NCBI GenBank assembly: GCA_022819805.1
Contig: JAJEGO010000005.1
Location: forward strand, 1 to 41,229
DNA length: 41,229 nt
DNA from: Candidatus Dadabacteria bacterium
Lineage (GTDB): Bacteria; Desulfobacterota_D; UBA1144; Nemesobacterales; Nemesobacteraceae
Direction of reading: 5' to 3'
A program made the position numbers and the translations under genes. Below the pieces are notes generated by a model, which was not told the origin of the DNA, made no database searches, and saw only the letters and a list, made by a program, of their open reading frames with translations. This document shows positions 15,276-24,309 of this stretch, piece by piece (the stretch's first letter is position 1; every line of letters begins with the position of its first letter).

Positions 15276-18200
15276 TTATATGGAGACAAGCTCCACCTGC
15301 GGTATTAGGACTATGTGGCGCGAGAGCAGCGGCTTTTCGAATTTTGAGCGCATGGCTTCGCAGTAACCGTCCATCTGCTCCTTGTAAGTCTCGCGGGCGT
15401 CGTCATTCATCGATTTTCTGTACTTGTAATCAAAAAGACGCATGCCCCCCTCTTCTTCGGTCAGAAGATCTATCCTGCCTCTCCTCGGAGCGCCCTCCCC
15501 GGGGTCAAAGACAAATTTATGCTCCCTTCTCACTTCCTGAGCCGCGCGGATGAAGGGAAGAAGCTCGGACGCAAGAAAATTTGAGGAAAGTTCCAGCAGC
15601 AGTTCTTTCATGTTCGGGTTTGAGACAAGGAATTCCCCCAGAACGAATTCAATCTCCTTTTCGGTGGTTTCCTCCCTGAAATCCCAGGTCTCAAGGAACC
15701 TGTGCATTATGCTCCCCGCCCTCTCCGGATCCTTTAAGCGGTCGGCAGGGGAAAACAGGTCGGGAAGCGGTGAGACCTCCGCCCGCTGCGGCCTATCTTC
15801 CTTGCCGTAGACAGGTTCCAAGTACTTAAGGTCCAGAGAAATCTCCTTTTTCAAAGAAGAAGCGTCCGGGACCGCGCCGGGTTCCTTTGAGACATCATCT
15901 CCATAGAGTCCCGGGAAAGAAATTCCCCAGGCATCGTCGGTAAAGCCCCCCGGCATCTCAAGACATCGGGAAGAGAGGGAGAGTTTTGAATCGATAAGCT
16001 CGGCGAAACTGCCCGCTTCCACCTGCATCCGCTCCTCTTTGGCCATTCGGCGGCCGCTTAGACATATGAAAAGTCTTTCCTCGGCCCGGGTCATGGCCAC
16101 GTAGAGCGCCCTTCTCTCTTCCCAGGCTTCTCTTCTCTCGACGCGGGATTTAAGATCCTCCCAGTCATCCGAAGAGGAAGCCGGGTACCTGACCACGAAA
16201 CCTTTTTCGATATCAGCCATCACCCTCTCAGACGGCGTTACCCTTCGGTAGTTGGTGTTGCAGAGAAAAACGGTATGGAATTCAAGCCCCTTTGCCCCGT
16301 GAACAGTCATGAGCTTCACTACCCTGTCGTCCGTTGTTTCCTCAAACACCTGTTCCTCTTCATAGGTTCGGCGCATGGAATCAAAGTGTTTGACCACCTG
16401 ACAAAGCCCGTATCCCTTGTGTGAAACCAGATTTTCCGTCATCAGAAGGACTTTTTTGAGATTGAGATATCTGGTCCTGCCGTCGGGAAGCGCCCGGGCG
16501 GCGGCGGAATAACCAAGCCCGTTTACGGCGAAACTGACTGCCCTGAAAGTGTCTCCGTCAATGTACTCCCTTCTTTTCTCGTCAAGAAAACGGAGGTATT
16601 TCCCGACCCTGGAGCTGCTTTTCTCTCCTTCCTCGCAAAGATGGGAGAAAAGCTCATCATCAGAAGCCCCGAAGTAAGGAGATCTGAGAACCGACGCCCG
16701 CGCCAGTTTATCCCGCGGATCAAGAAAGTACCTGAGCATTGACATAACGTCCCTTACCTCGGGAAGATCGTAGAAACCACGTCCCATGCGGGACTGAAAC
16801 CTGATTCCCTCCCGCGCAAGAGCCTTCTCATAGACAGAGACGTTTGAAGACCTCCTGAACAGGAGGGCGATCTCCCCTGAAGACTCCTTCTGTATCTCTT
16901 TTATCCTCGATGCCACGGCGCGGGCTTCCCGCTCAACCGACTCGTCGGCTTTTGAGCCTTCGCACGCTATGATTTCAACCGGCAGGCGGGAACCGGGACG
17001 GGATGAGGGAACCGTCATCTTTTCATAATATCCTTCGGGGAAAGTGCCGGCGAAGAAAAGATTGAAGAACTCTATGAGGCTGGCGCTTGAGCGGTAGTTG
17101 GCCGCAAAGGAGATTTTCCCGAAATTCTTATCCCCGAGTATCCTCCCGAACATCTCGGGCTCGGCGCCCCTGAAACCGTAAACGGACTGGTTCACATCAC
17201 CTACTACGATAAGGCTACCGCCGGAGTCGCCGTCTGTAAGAAGTTTCATCAGCTTAAGCTGGAGGGAGTCCGTGTCCTGGAATTCATCAACTATAATAAA
17301 CTTTAGAAAATTCCTGTAATAGGCTCGTATCTCAGAGTTTTTCTCTAAGAGTTCAATCGTGAGACGTATCATGTCCTCATACTCTATTTTCTCCTCGGAG
17401 ATTTTCGCATCCCTCAGAAAATGATACGCGTCGCCCGACAGATCAAGGTAAATAGAGTTGATTTCCGAATCGTAATATCCCATTACCGAAAAGACCGTAT
17501 CAACAAGCGCAAGCCTTGAGCTTTCAACTTCAGACTTCGTCATTTCGCTTTTTGCCTGCTCGTAAACAGCTTTTAGGTAGCGGATGTTTCGGTCAACACC
17601 GAGAGTCATGTCTATTTTTCCGCTGAGATCGTGCAGAGCCTGTTTTTTCCTCTCCGAACGGGATGAAAGAACGGAGATATATTCCTCGATCACGGCGTGA
17701 AGCCTCTCATCCATGGACTGAAGGGCCTCCGGGCCGGGCTTTTTGAAACTGGAACTCCCCCCGCAATAACGAAAAGGAGGAATCATATGCAGCCTTACCG
17801 CCTCTTTCAGTATCATGGCTATGATCTTCAGGATCTGGGCGTAATCATAAGATTCCATCTGGCAAAGTCTTTGGAGCCTGGGGTCGCCCTCCTCGATTCC
17901 CGCAATAAGGAACCTGCCGATATTCTGTTCGTAAAAAGCGTCTTTCTCGGAACCCTCGATTACCGAGAAGTTAAGCGGGAGCCCTGAATCAAAGACGTTC
18001 TCCCTCAGTATCCCGGAACAGAAGCTGTGGATGGTGCCTATGGGGGCGGGAAAGAACTTCCTGCGCCACCCCTCGGAGATATTTCCCCTGTAGCCGTGAG
18101 TATCAATGTATTTTGAGATCTCCGCGCCTATTCTCGACTTGAGCTCAGCCGCCGCGTTCTCAGTAAAAGTAACGGCCACTATCTGGGGAATATCCGCCTC

Positions 18201-18347
18201 ACCGGCCTCGAGAATACCGAGATACCTGGCTATTATGGCCCTTGTCTTTCCCGATCCCGCCCCCGCCCTGACCGCCACCCTTCCCGCCGGGCGAAGTATC
18301 CGGGATTGCTCTTCGTTAAGATCTAGAAATCCAGAAATTCTCTCCAT
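15276..18347 (-). CDS. addA: AddA-like helicase-nuclease subunit (UvrD/RecB superfamily)
   Basis: 1023-residue helicase with a C-terminal nuclease, the motor subunit of the AddAB complex that resects double-strand breaks for RecA. Helicase motifs: Q motif LNEEQSRIL at 10-18, Walker A AGAGSGKT at 29-36, GTIHSFCSG (Ia), VDEFQDTD near 350 (Walker B), GDVNQSVYGFRGA (III), LMTVHGAKGLEF (V) and VAMTRAEERL (VI). The RecB-type PD-(D/E)XK nuclease is at the C-terminus with GRIDLL then LFDYKYRK. Three bases separate it from the addB stop. It is somewhat shorter than Bacillus AddA (about 1230 residues) but all motifs are present, so it is judged intact. Confidence 0.93.
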   Translation of the reverse strand: MERISGFLDLNEEQSRILRPAGRVAVRAGAGSGKTRAIIARYLGILEAGEADIPQIVAVTFTENAAAELKSRIGAEISKYIDTHGYRGNISEGWRRKFFPAPIGTIHSFCSGILRENVFDSGLPLNFSVIEGSEKDAFYEQNIGRFLIAGIEEGDPRLQRLCQMESYDYAQILKIIAMILKEAVRLHMIPPFRYCGGSSSFKKPGPEALQSMDERLHAVIEEYISVLSSRSERKKQALHDLSGKIDMTLGVDRNIRYLKAVYEQAKSEMTKSEVESSRLALVDTVFSVMGYYDSEINSIYLDLSGDAYHFLRDAKISEEKIEYEDMIRLTIELLEKNSEIRAYYRNFLKFIIVDEFQDTDSLQLKLMKLLTDGDSGGSLIVVGDVNQSVYGFRGAEPEMFGRILGDKNFGKISFAANYRSSASLIEFFNLFFAGTFPEGYYEKMTVPSSRPGSRLPVEIIACEGSKADESVEREARAVASRIKEIQKESSGEIALLFRRSSNVSVYEKALAREGIRFQSRMGRGFYDLPEVRDVMSMLRYFLDPRDKLARASVLRSPYFGASDDELFSHLCEEGEKSSSRVGKYLRFLDEKRREYIDGDTFRAVSFAVNGLGYSAAARALPDGRTRYLNLKKVLLMTENLVSHKGYGLCQVVKHFDSMRRTYEEEQVFEETTDDRVVKLMTVHGAKGLEFHTVFLCNTNYRRVTPSERVMADIEKGFVVRYPASSSDDWEDLKSRVERREAWEERRALYVAMTRAEERLFICLSGRRMAKEERMQVEAGSFAELIDSKLSLSSRCLEMPGGFTDDAWGISFPGLYGDDVSKEPGAVPDASSLKKEISLDLKYLEPVYGKEDRPQRAEVSPLPDLFSPADRLKDPERAGSIMHRFLETWDFREETTEKEIEFVLGEFLVSNPNMKELLLELSSNFLASELLPFIRAAQEVRREHKFVFDPGEGAPRRGRIDLLTEEEGGMRLFDYKYRKSMNDDARETYKEQMDGYCEAMRSKFEKPLLSRHIVLIPQVELVSI

Positions 18348-18350
18348 GAC

Positions 18351-21350
18351 TTATCCTTGCGAATGCCCGGTTTTTCTTACCACGCCGTCTTTTACCCTGC
18401 AAAGGTCCACGTAATCGCAGTAGGAACAGGGACGATTCTTCGACATCTCGAGGGAGTGAGTCTCCTGGTTCTCCTCTTTTTTCCCCACGTAGGGAGGGAA
18501 AAAGCCCTTTTTTATGTTCTCCACGTAGTACTCCGCAAGCGAGGTCGCTTCACCCAGAGAAGGATCCTTGGACGAAACACTCTCTCCCGGTTTTCCGATT
18601 GAAAGATAAGAACCCCGGGAGGGAACAATTCCCTCCTCCAGCAGCGCCTTTAGGTAAAGAGGGAGCTGCAGATTCTTAAAATCAAAATATTTCCTGCCGC
18701 TTAAGCCCCCGATCTTGTAATCGATAACCGCAGCGTTCTCCTCGCTGTCCCTGCGGACGTCGACCCTGTCTATCTTTCCGATGATTTCGGCATTCGCGAT
18801 ACGAAACTTCACTTCCTTTTCAAAAAACCGGGGAACAAACTCATCTTTCCCGATTCTCTGAATCTCATCGGAGATGAAATTCGGCAGAACAAAGTCAAAG
18901 AACCTTCTTTTCTCCATCTCAGCCACGCTTTTGGGGAGATGGGAGAAAAACCCGGGCCTGGTCTCGTACTTCCCCCTGAGTTTCCCGTAGACATCGGCAA
19001 CACGGCTCGCTTCCAGCCGGTCGGAACCTTCGGCGAAAACGGTTTCCATAAGTTCTCTCAGGATGTCGTGGGCAAGCAAGCCCAGGTCAAGTTGGGACGC
19101 CCTTTGTTCCTCGGGGTCCCCAACCATGGCCAGCTTCAGTATTTCCCGTGAGAAATACATGAAGGGACATGTCCCGTAGGTTTCAAGCCTTGTGGGTGAA
19201 AAGGTATCCGGGTGGGATGGAGCGTTTTGAAGAACCCCTTCAAAATCCGTGTAATCCCCCTCAAGCTCAAGTCTTTTTCTCTCGGCGGAAATACCGCCTG
19301 AGATATGCCCGACGATGTCCGAACCGTAATGACGACTCAGCATCTCAACCATCTCCGGGTCGCCATTTCCCGTTCCCTGGGGTGAGAAGCAGTGAAACAG
19401 CGCATCTTCTCCTGAAAACACCCCTCCCGGTTCCGGGAAGACACCGGAGCGTTGCGTCGCGGGAGAAATTCCCATTTCCTCGAGAAAATCGGAGGGGGGC
19501 ATCTCCCTTGATCCCTGGTCGTAGCGGAAGCGGGAGAAAAACACCTTCTCGGAAGCCGAAGCGCCCAAGGTTGAAAAAAGATGCTTTTCCTTCTCGTAAT
19601 GAAGTCCTTCCTCGTCAAATAACCTCTTTTTAAGCACCCGGTTCATTTCCGCCTTTTCTCTGGGCTTTAGAACGGGATTCAGGGGAAGAGCGGAGGGAAA
19701 AGAAGTATCCGAGAGACCTATCAGGAAAAGAAACTCGGGGTTTATGCCGCGCGCCGCGGAAAAATCGATAACGCTTACCCTTTCCGAATCGGCGTCACAG
19801 GGAGTCTTATAGGGAATCATCCTCTCCCCCATAAACTCATCCAGGAGAAAGAGATACTCTCCGGGATCTTGGACCCGGAAATCAAACTCACCGTAAGAAA
19901 AGGAAAGCTCCCTCAGAAAAGAGAAAAACTCGTCAAAACACTCCCTGGTGGTCTTATTTCCCTCTATAAGCAGCGCCGAGCTCTCTGAAACCCTGAGTTC
20001 TGAGAAGATCTTCCTTAGATCAGAGGTCATCTCGGCAAAACTTCTTCTGCCGAACTTCGACGATACAGAATCAAGCGCTAAGCCTATGTCACGGGCAACT
20101 GCGGACATTTGGGCGTCCTGCTCCGCTATGTGTTCCAAGATCCTCTTCCAGCCCGAGATACTGCTTACGGTCCTGTAGTTTTTATCTTCAGAAGAAATCT
20201 CCTTTACGAGATTGATACAATGCCGCGAGAGATCGGATTCCCGCAGGTAGAGAACAAAAAGCGGGTTTGAGAGAAGCGCCATAAGATCGTCTCTGCGAAA
20301 ATTGCCTGACTTCAGGCGGAGAATATCACCCGCAAGCCGTCCGTATACGCTCCCGGCCAAGGTCCCTGAGTTTCTGAGGTCAACGGCGACTCCGTTTTTC
20401 TCGAATATGTTGGCTATTGAGCGGCCGCGCTTCTGCGCTGACCTCACAAGAACCTTAAAATCAGAAGCTTTCTGTCCCTCATCCAGGATTAGCTTTTTAA
20501 TCGTCCTTGAGACATATTCGATCTCATCGTGAGAGTCGCGAAACTCGCTAAGTTCCCTTTTTGTCTTGCCTCCCGGGACTCCCTTTGTCATTGCGAAATC
20601 TTCTTCATAGGCAACAGAAGCTTCGCTCAGCCTGCCCAGAAAGCAGTCTCTGTATTCATCCAGATCGCCGAAATCGCTTAGGAAAAAGAAAGTCTCAGAA
20701 ACCGCCGAGGAGAGGCTCTTTATCGCGTCAAGTTCGCAGAGGGTAAGATCGGAAAAACCGAAGATCACGAGTCTTTTCGCAGACGGAAAAAACCGGGCAA
20801 GCCCTTCTCTGTCAAGCTCTTCTGAAACTACACGGACAGAGTCCACATCGTCGAGAAAGTCTTTTTCCGCCACAAGCGCCTCGTATTTTTCATAAACAAG
20901 CCCTATGTCCGAGAGCTTTTTTCGAAGACCGCGCGCCTTGATTCTCTTAGCGGACCCGGCAAGCTCCTCCACGGAGATTTTGCTTTGCTTAAGTTTTGAA
21001 ATAATGGAAGCTGCGGCGTTTAGAAAATCCCGGTTCTGCGAGAATCCCCCGAAAACCCGAAGGTTCTCCGAGACCGACTCCGCCGCTTTTCTGGTTACCG
21101 ACAGGGCCTGGGTCCTTGATATCCTTTTCCTCTTCAGGTTCGAGGATGTCTCGTTTACAAAATCCGAAAGTTCATTGAACGTGAGCAGGTTTTTCCCCCA
21201 CACCCCTCCGCCAGAGTAGTAATCTTCTATTTCCTGTACAACCGATACCCCGGGAAGGAGAAACAAGGTCGTCTCATCGCTCGGGTCAAGCCCGTGTTCT
21301 CCGAAAAGATGTTTGAAGGTGGATTCTCTGGGATGGTAAACTAACTTCAT
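18351..21350 (-). CDS. addB: AddB-like exonuclease subunit (PD-(D/E)XK with Fe-S staple)
   Basis: 999-residue partner of AddA. The C-terminal nuclease has GKIDRVDV and AVIDYKIGG (about residues 880-910), the Asp and Asp-X-Lys catalytic pair. A 4Fe-4S staple is predicted from one Cys in TYGTCPFMYFSRE before the nuclease and three in CSYCDYVDLC near the C-terminus, the AddB arrangement. The middle contains degenerate helicase-like features such as SVIDFSAARGINPEFLFLIGLSD. No Walker A motif is visible near the N-terminus (LLPGVSVVQEIEDYY occupies that region), so this subunit is probably not an ATPase. It is the first gene of the addB-addA-glycosyltransferase unit. No clear ribosome binding site precedes its ATG. 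Confidence 0.9.
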   Translation of the reverse strand: MKLVYHPRESTFKHLFGEHGLDPSDETTLFLLPGVSVVQEIEDYYSGGGVWGKNLLTFNELSDFVNETSSNLKRKRISRTQALSVTRKAAESVSENLRVFGGFSQNRDFLNAAASIISKLKQSKISVEELAGSAKRIKARGLRKKLSDIGLVYEKYEALVAEKDFLDDVDSVRVVSEELDREGLARFFPSAKRLVIFGFSDLTLCELDAIKSLSSAVSETFFFLSDFGDLDEYRDCFLGRLSEASVAYEEDFAMTKGVPGGKTKRELSEFRDSHDEIEYVSRTIKKLILDEGQKASDFKVLVRSAQKRGRSIANIFEKNGVAVDLRNSGTLAGSVYGRLAGDILRLKSGNFRRDDLMALLSNPLFVLYLRESDLSRHCINLVKEISSEDKNYRTVSSISGWKRILEHIAEQDAQMSAVARDIGLALDSVSSKFGRRSFAEMTSDLRKIFSELRVSESSALLIEGNKTTRECFDEFFSFLRELSFSYGEFDFRVQDPGEYLFLLDEFMGERMIPYKTPCDADSERVSVIDFSAARGINPEFLFLIGLSDTSFPSALPLNPVLKPREKAEMNRVLKKRLFDEEGLHYEKEKHLFSTLGASASEKVFFSRFRYDQGSREMPPSDFLEEMGISPATQRSGVFPEPGGVFSGEDALFHCFSPQGTGNGDPEMVEMLSRHYGSDIVGHISGGISAERKRLELEGDYTDFEGVLQNAPSHPDTFSPTRLETYGTCPFMYFSREILKLAMVGDPEEQRASQLDLGLLAHDILRELMETVFAEGSDRLEASRVADVYGKLRGKYETRPGFFSHLPKSVAEMEKRRFFDFVLPNFISDEIQRIGKDEFVPRFFEKEVKFRIANAEIIGKIDRVDVRRDSEENAAVIDYKIGGLSGRKYFDFKNLQLPLYLKALLEEGIVPSRGSYLSIGKPGESVSSKDPSLGEATSLAEYYVENIKKGFFPPYVGKKEENQETHSLEMSKNRPCSYCDYVDLCRVKDGVVRKTGHSQG

Positions 21351-21433
21351 CTAGTAAATAAATACCAGATTTTCTTCTTTTTTCTCCTCCTGAACAAAAT
21401 TCACACGCCCGTCTTTCCCTATCAAACCAGGTG

Positions 21434-21472
21434 AGAAACCCGTTTTTCCTCCTGGAATTGCCTCGGGTTTCT
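21434..21472 (+). terminator. Hairpin with T-run, apparently orphan
   Basis: The arms AGAAACCCG (21434-21442) and CGGGTTTCT (21464-21472) pair perfectly over 9 bp around a 21-nt loop and continue into a T-run on the plus strand (to 21479). This is the form of an intrinsic terminator for rightward transcription. The genes on either side (addB and sulP) both run leftward, so its client is unclear. The 220-bp gap 21351-21570 holds no gene that I can support. Confidence 0.4.
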
Positions 21473-21570
21473 TTTTTTTCCAAGCCCTGTCTTTCCGCTC
21501 CCACGGGGACCCGCAGTGAGAAGATTTTGTCGACCCCGTTCTTGGAGGACGGTCATGCGCCCCAATCGAA

Positions 21571-23772
21571 CTATCCACTATCGGACGGCTCACGGCTCGG
21601 CCCCGAAATATCCGAGAGCAGGTATCGATACAGCTTCAGCGCAAGCCGCTCCTCGTGCACCTCAAGCCAGCGCAGGGCGTCCGGGCTCAGCACCGCCGTC
21701 TCGCAGGGTTCCTCCGCGCTCACCAAAGCCGCTTTCCTGTCTGAAGGGTCGACCGGCCAGATCGCATCACCGGGACCGTACTGGCGGATACGGGTGCCCG
21801 CCGCTCCCAGGGCGGAAGCGCGACCGGATACCAGCATCTGCAAGCCTTCGCTCGGTGCGCCAGGATCAGCGAGGACCTCCCCCACTGCGTAGCGGCGCGG
21901 ATCCGACCAGCTTCGAAGCTCGTCCATCAGTTCCTCGAAGTGATGCCGCTCCAGGTGGCGCTCGATGTCGGCGGAGGTGCGCTCCAGCAGCGACGCGCGC
22001 CTCTCGTCAACCCCGCCTACGTGCGCCTTCCATGTCGAAATAACAATCTCCTCTGAGTGCTCCAGCGCACGGTCCACATTCGGCTCCAGCAGAAGCTCCG
22101 CGAAATCCGAAGATGGAAGGTTACGCTCCAAACCGCTCTTCAGTTGCTCCGACGGTGCGCTCAGGACCACCCGTACCCCGGCTGCATTCGCCGATTGCAG
22201 GAACCTCGCAAGGGCATTCACCGCCGAGAAGTCGAATCCGAAGACGGCCGAGAAATCCAGTACCAGGCACGCGGGACGCGAATCGCCGCTCAGGGACGTC
22301 CGGAGATGATCGCCCAGTGAGTAGACGCTCCCGAAGAAGATGTAGCCACGCAGCCGGTACACCACTACCCGCGCGCCTTCTTCCAGGAGGATGGCGCGAT
22401 CGGGGACGGAGCGCGCCTTATTGCTCCGGCGCTCCCGCGCGGTAAACCGCGACTCGATCGGGTCCACACGGCTCAAGCGCACGGTGAAGAACACGAGCGT
22501 GGCCAACATCCCGGCCCCTATGCCCTCGAACAGCCCAAAGACCATGATGACAACAAAGATCAGCACGATTATGCCGTACTCCGACCAAGGAAGCTGCTTG
22601 CGGCTTCTCATGAGCCCTTCATCCAGCATGCCCAAGCCGGCAAAAATCAAGATGCCTCCCACGAGCGCTACCGGAACCAGATCGAGCATCCCGTCGCCAA
22701 GGAACAACGCGCCGGCAATGACGAGGCCCGCTACGACACCGGTGAGGCGGGTGGTAGCCCCAAACAGCTTGCTACGCAGCGAGGCAGGTACGATCGGGCT
22801 CGCCACCGTGCCGCCGCCCAGGCCCGCCACCACGCTCGCAAGTCCGCCCGCCCTGAACTCGCGGTCCCAGTCCAGATCCTGGTTCGCCGCCATCTCGAGA
22901 CCGGCAATGTTCATGATTACGACGATGAATGCGATCAGCGCCAGCATCAGCATGGCCGGGACCTGCACGGCTATTGCAGTCCAGTCCACATTCAAGAAGT
23001 CGGCAGACCCCAACACCGGCCACAGGCTGCCTTCCGACGTGCTGCTGAGCAGCAGGCCCGCAATCCTCGCCTCGTCACCCGAGATCCCGAGCACACCGAG
23101 CACGAGATGGTACGCACCGACGGCAAGCGCGACACCCACCGGCAGGATGAGCGGATTGCCCCAGCGCTTCATCGCAAGATACAGCCCGATCCCGAACGCC
23201 ACGCCCGGGCCCCACCTCCAGAACTGCGAGGGTTCCACGAGGGCCGGAATCGCCCGCCAGTCCGTATCCGCCCCCATCAGAGACATGGCCGCCAGACACA
23301 CCACTCCTCCGATTCCGCCCACGAAACCGCCCGCCACCGGCCAGGGTATAAAACGCACCAGGTTTGAGAGTCGGAATCGCCCAATCAGGAGATAGCACGC
23401 GCCGGTGGCGACTGCGGCGATTATGAATACGCTCGCGGTAGTGACGAACAACGCGTCACCTTCGACCTCCATGGTTGAGGCAATCTGGGCCATCACGATC
23501 ACCACCGCGGGGCTCAGTCCGGAAATTGTCCCGCGATACCCTCCCACAAGGGCGATGACAAAACAGGCGGCGAAGTTTCCAAACAGCACCAAACCGACGC
23601 CCTCGGAGGAATACGGAGCCAGCAGCCCTGAGAATATGAAGCTCCCGAACGCGATCTGGGCGACAAGCAGTCCGAGGCCCGAGGTGAAACCGGCCGACAG
23701 CGCCGGAACGACCTTAGCCGACATGGCGTCTGCACGAAGCTCTGAGGCAAGATTGCGGAGCGAGGATCCCAA
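21571..23772 (-). CDS. SulP-family anion transporter with STAS and cyclic-nucleotide-binding-like domains
   Basis: 733-residue SulP (SLC26) protein predicted to move sulfate, bicarbonate or another anion across the inner membrane. The TTG start at 23772 is chosen because AGGAG lies eight bases upstream and it follows the stop of a small ORF by two bases. An ATG at 23724 is the main alternative. Numbered from the TTG, residues about 20-420 hold the membrane domain (GGYRGTISGLSPAVVIVMAQIAS, PWPVAGGFVGGIGGVV). A STAS domain follows at about 460-560 (LVLDFSAVFGFDFSAVNALARF). The C-terminus resembles a cNMP-binding beta-roll (RYAVGEVLADPGAPSEGLQMLVSG). Codon third positions are strongly GC-rich compared with neighbours, suggesting horizontal acquisition. 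No transport partner is adjacent. Confidence 0.88.
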   Translation of the reverse strand: MGSSLRNLASELRADAMSAKVVPALSAGFTSGLGLLVAQIAFGSFIFSGLLAPYSSEGVGLVLFGNFAACFVIALVGGYRGTISGLSPAVVIVMAQIASTMEVEGDALFVTTASVFIIAAVATGACYLLIGRFRLSNLVRFIPWPVAGGFVGGIGGVVCLAAMSLMGADTDWRAIPALVEPSQFWRWGPGVAFGIGLYLAMKRWGNPLILPVGVALAVGAYHLVLGVLGISGDEARIAGLLLSSTSEGSLWPVLGSADFLNVDWTAIAVQVPAMLMLALIAFIVVIMNIAGLEMAANQDLDWDREFRAGGLASVVAGLGGGTVASPIVPASLRSKLFGATTRLTGVVAGLVIAGALFLGDGMLDLVPVALVGGILIFAGLGMLDEGLMRSRKQLPWSEYGIIVLIFVVIMVFGLFEGIGAGMLATLVFFTVRLSRVDPIESRFTARERRSNKARSVPDRAILLEEGARVVVYRLRGYIFFGSVYSLGDHLRTSLSGDSRPACLVLDFSAVFGFDFSAVNALARFLQSANAAGVRVVLSAPSEQLKSGLERNLPSSDFAELLLEPNVDRALEHSEEIVISTWKAHVGGVDERRASLLERTSADIERHLERHHFEELMDELRSWSDPRRYAVGEVLADPGAPSEGLQMLVSGRASALGAAGTRIRQYGPGDAIWPVDPSDRKAALVSAEEPCETAVLSPDALRWLEVHEERLALKLYRYLLSDISGPSREPSDSG

Positions 23773-23774
23773 CG

Positions 23775-23960
23775 TCACCACTCCTGAGCCCTCAAGAATT
23801 CCAGAACGCGCTTCCAAGCCTGCTCGGTCGCTTTCTCAGAGACTCCCAACTCTTCAAGGGAATTCTCAAAAAGCATGCAAACTTTTCCCCTTTCAATATC
23901 GGCAGTCATTTTAACCATCTTGAGTTCACAAATTTTTATTGAGCCAAGATTCTCAGCCAT
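23775..23960 (-). CDS. Small hypothetical protein upstream of the SulP gene
   Basis: 61 codons from ATG 23960; internal ATGs at 23918 and 23909 are also possible. The 5' end overlaps the doc stop by 25 bases. The 3' end contains the AGGAG that would serve the SulP TTG start two bases after its TGA. The protein is charged, with a helical C-terminal half (SLEELGVSEKATEQAWKRVLEFLRAQ). I recognise no family. It may be a genuine small coupled gene or the remains of a longer one cut when the GC-rich SulP gene arrived. Confidence 0.4.
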   Translation of the reverse strand: MAENLGSIKICELKMVKMTADIERGKVCMLFENSLEELGVSEKATEQAWKRVLEFLRAQEW

Positions 23961-24307
23961 TCCGCCAGTTCTTTTTCATCGACAATGCCTTGGGCGGCTT
24001 TGATAATCATTTCACTTGCTTCCGCCGTGTCGAAGTCCACTTCTATTCCGTTAATCCTCAAGCAAGTATCCATTGCCGTAAATGCCGTCCGTTTATTTCC
24101 ATCATTAAACGCATTGCCGACGGCGATACAACATGCATAAGAGGCAGCAAGTTCAAATACATCCTCAATAAATCCATAGGCTATGCGGTTGTCTACACGG
24201 GCCAGAACTGACTCAATAGATCTGTTCAGTGCCACCCCCTGAAGCTCGCTGGGTCCAACAACCTGCTCATGGATGGTTATCACCTGCTCAGAGGATAAAT
24301 AGTTCAT
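23936..24307 (-). CDS. doc: Doc/Fic-family toxin of a phd-doc module, motif His replaced by Asn
   Basis: 123 residues, death-on-curing type. P1 Doc is a kinase that phosphorylates EF-Tu, while other Fic proteins transfer AMP. The Fic-fold core is clear: IHEQVVGPSELQGV, LAASYACCIAV and the motif NAFNDGNKRTAF near residues 65-76. The canonical motif begins with His (H-x-F-x-D-G-N-K-R); here the codon is AAT, Asn, in that position, while the F, D, GNK and R residues remain. Since this His is the general base in active family members, the protein may be inactive or altered. The ATG lies 2 bp after the antitoxin stop. The gene is on the minus strand in an AT-richer patch. Confidence 0.88.
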   Translation of the reverse strand: MNYLSSEQVITIHEQVVGPSELQGVALNRSIESVLARVDNRIAYGFIEDVFELAASYACCIAVGNAFNDGNKRTAFTAMDTCLRINGIEVDFDTAEASEMIIKAAQGIVDEKELAEWLRILAQ

Positions 24308-24309
24308 TC

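Noticed and set aside
22391-23395. Long 334-codon plus-strand frame inside the SulP gene
   Set aside because: It is the antisense shadow of a GC-rich gene; the protein is rich in Pro, Arg and Ser as expected for such shadows.
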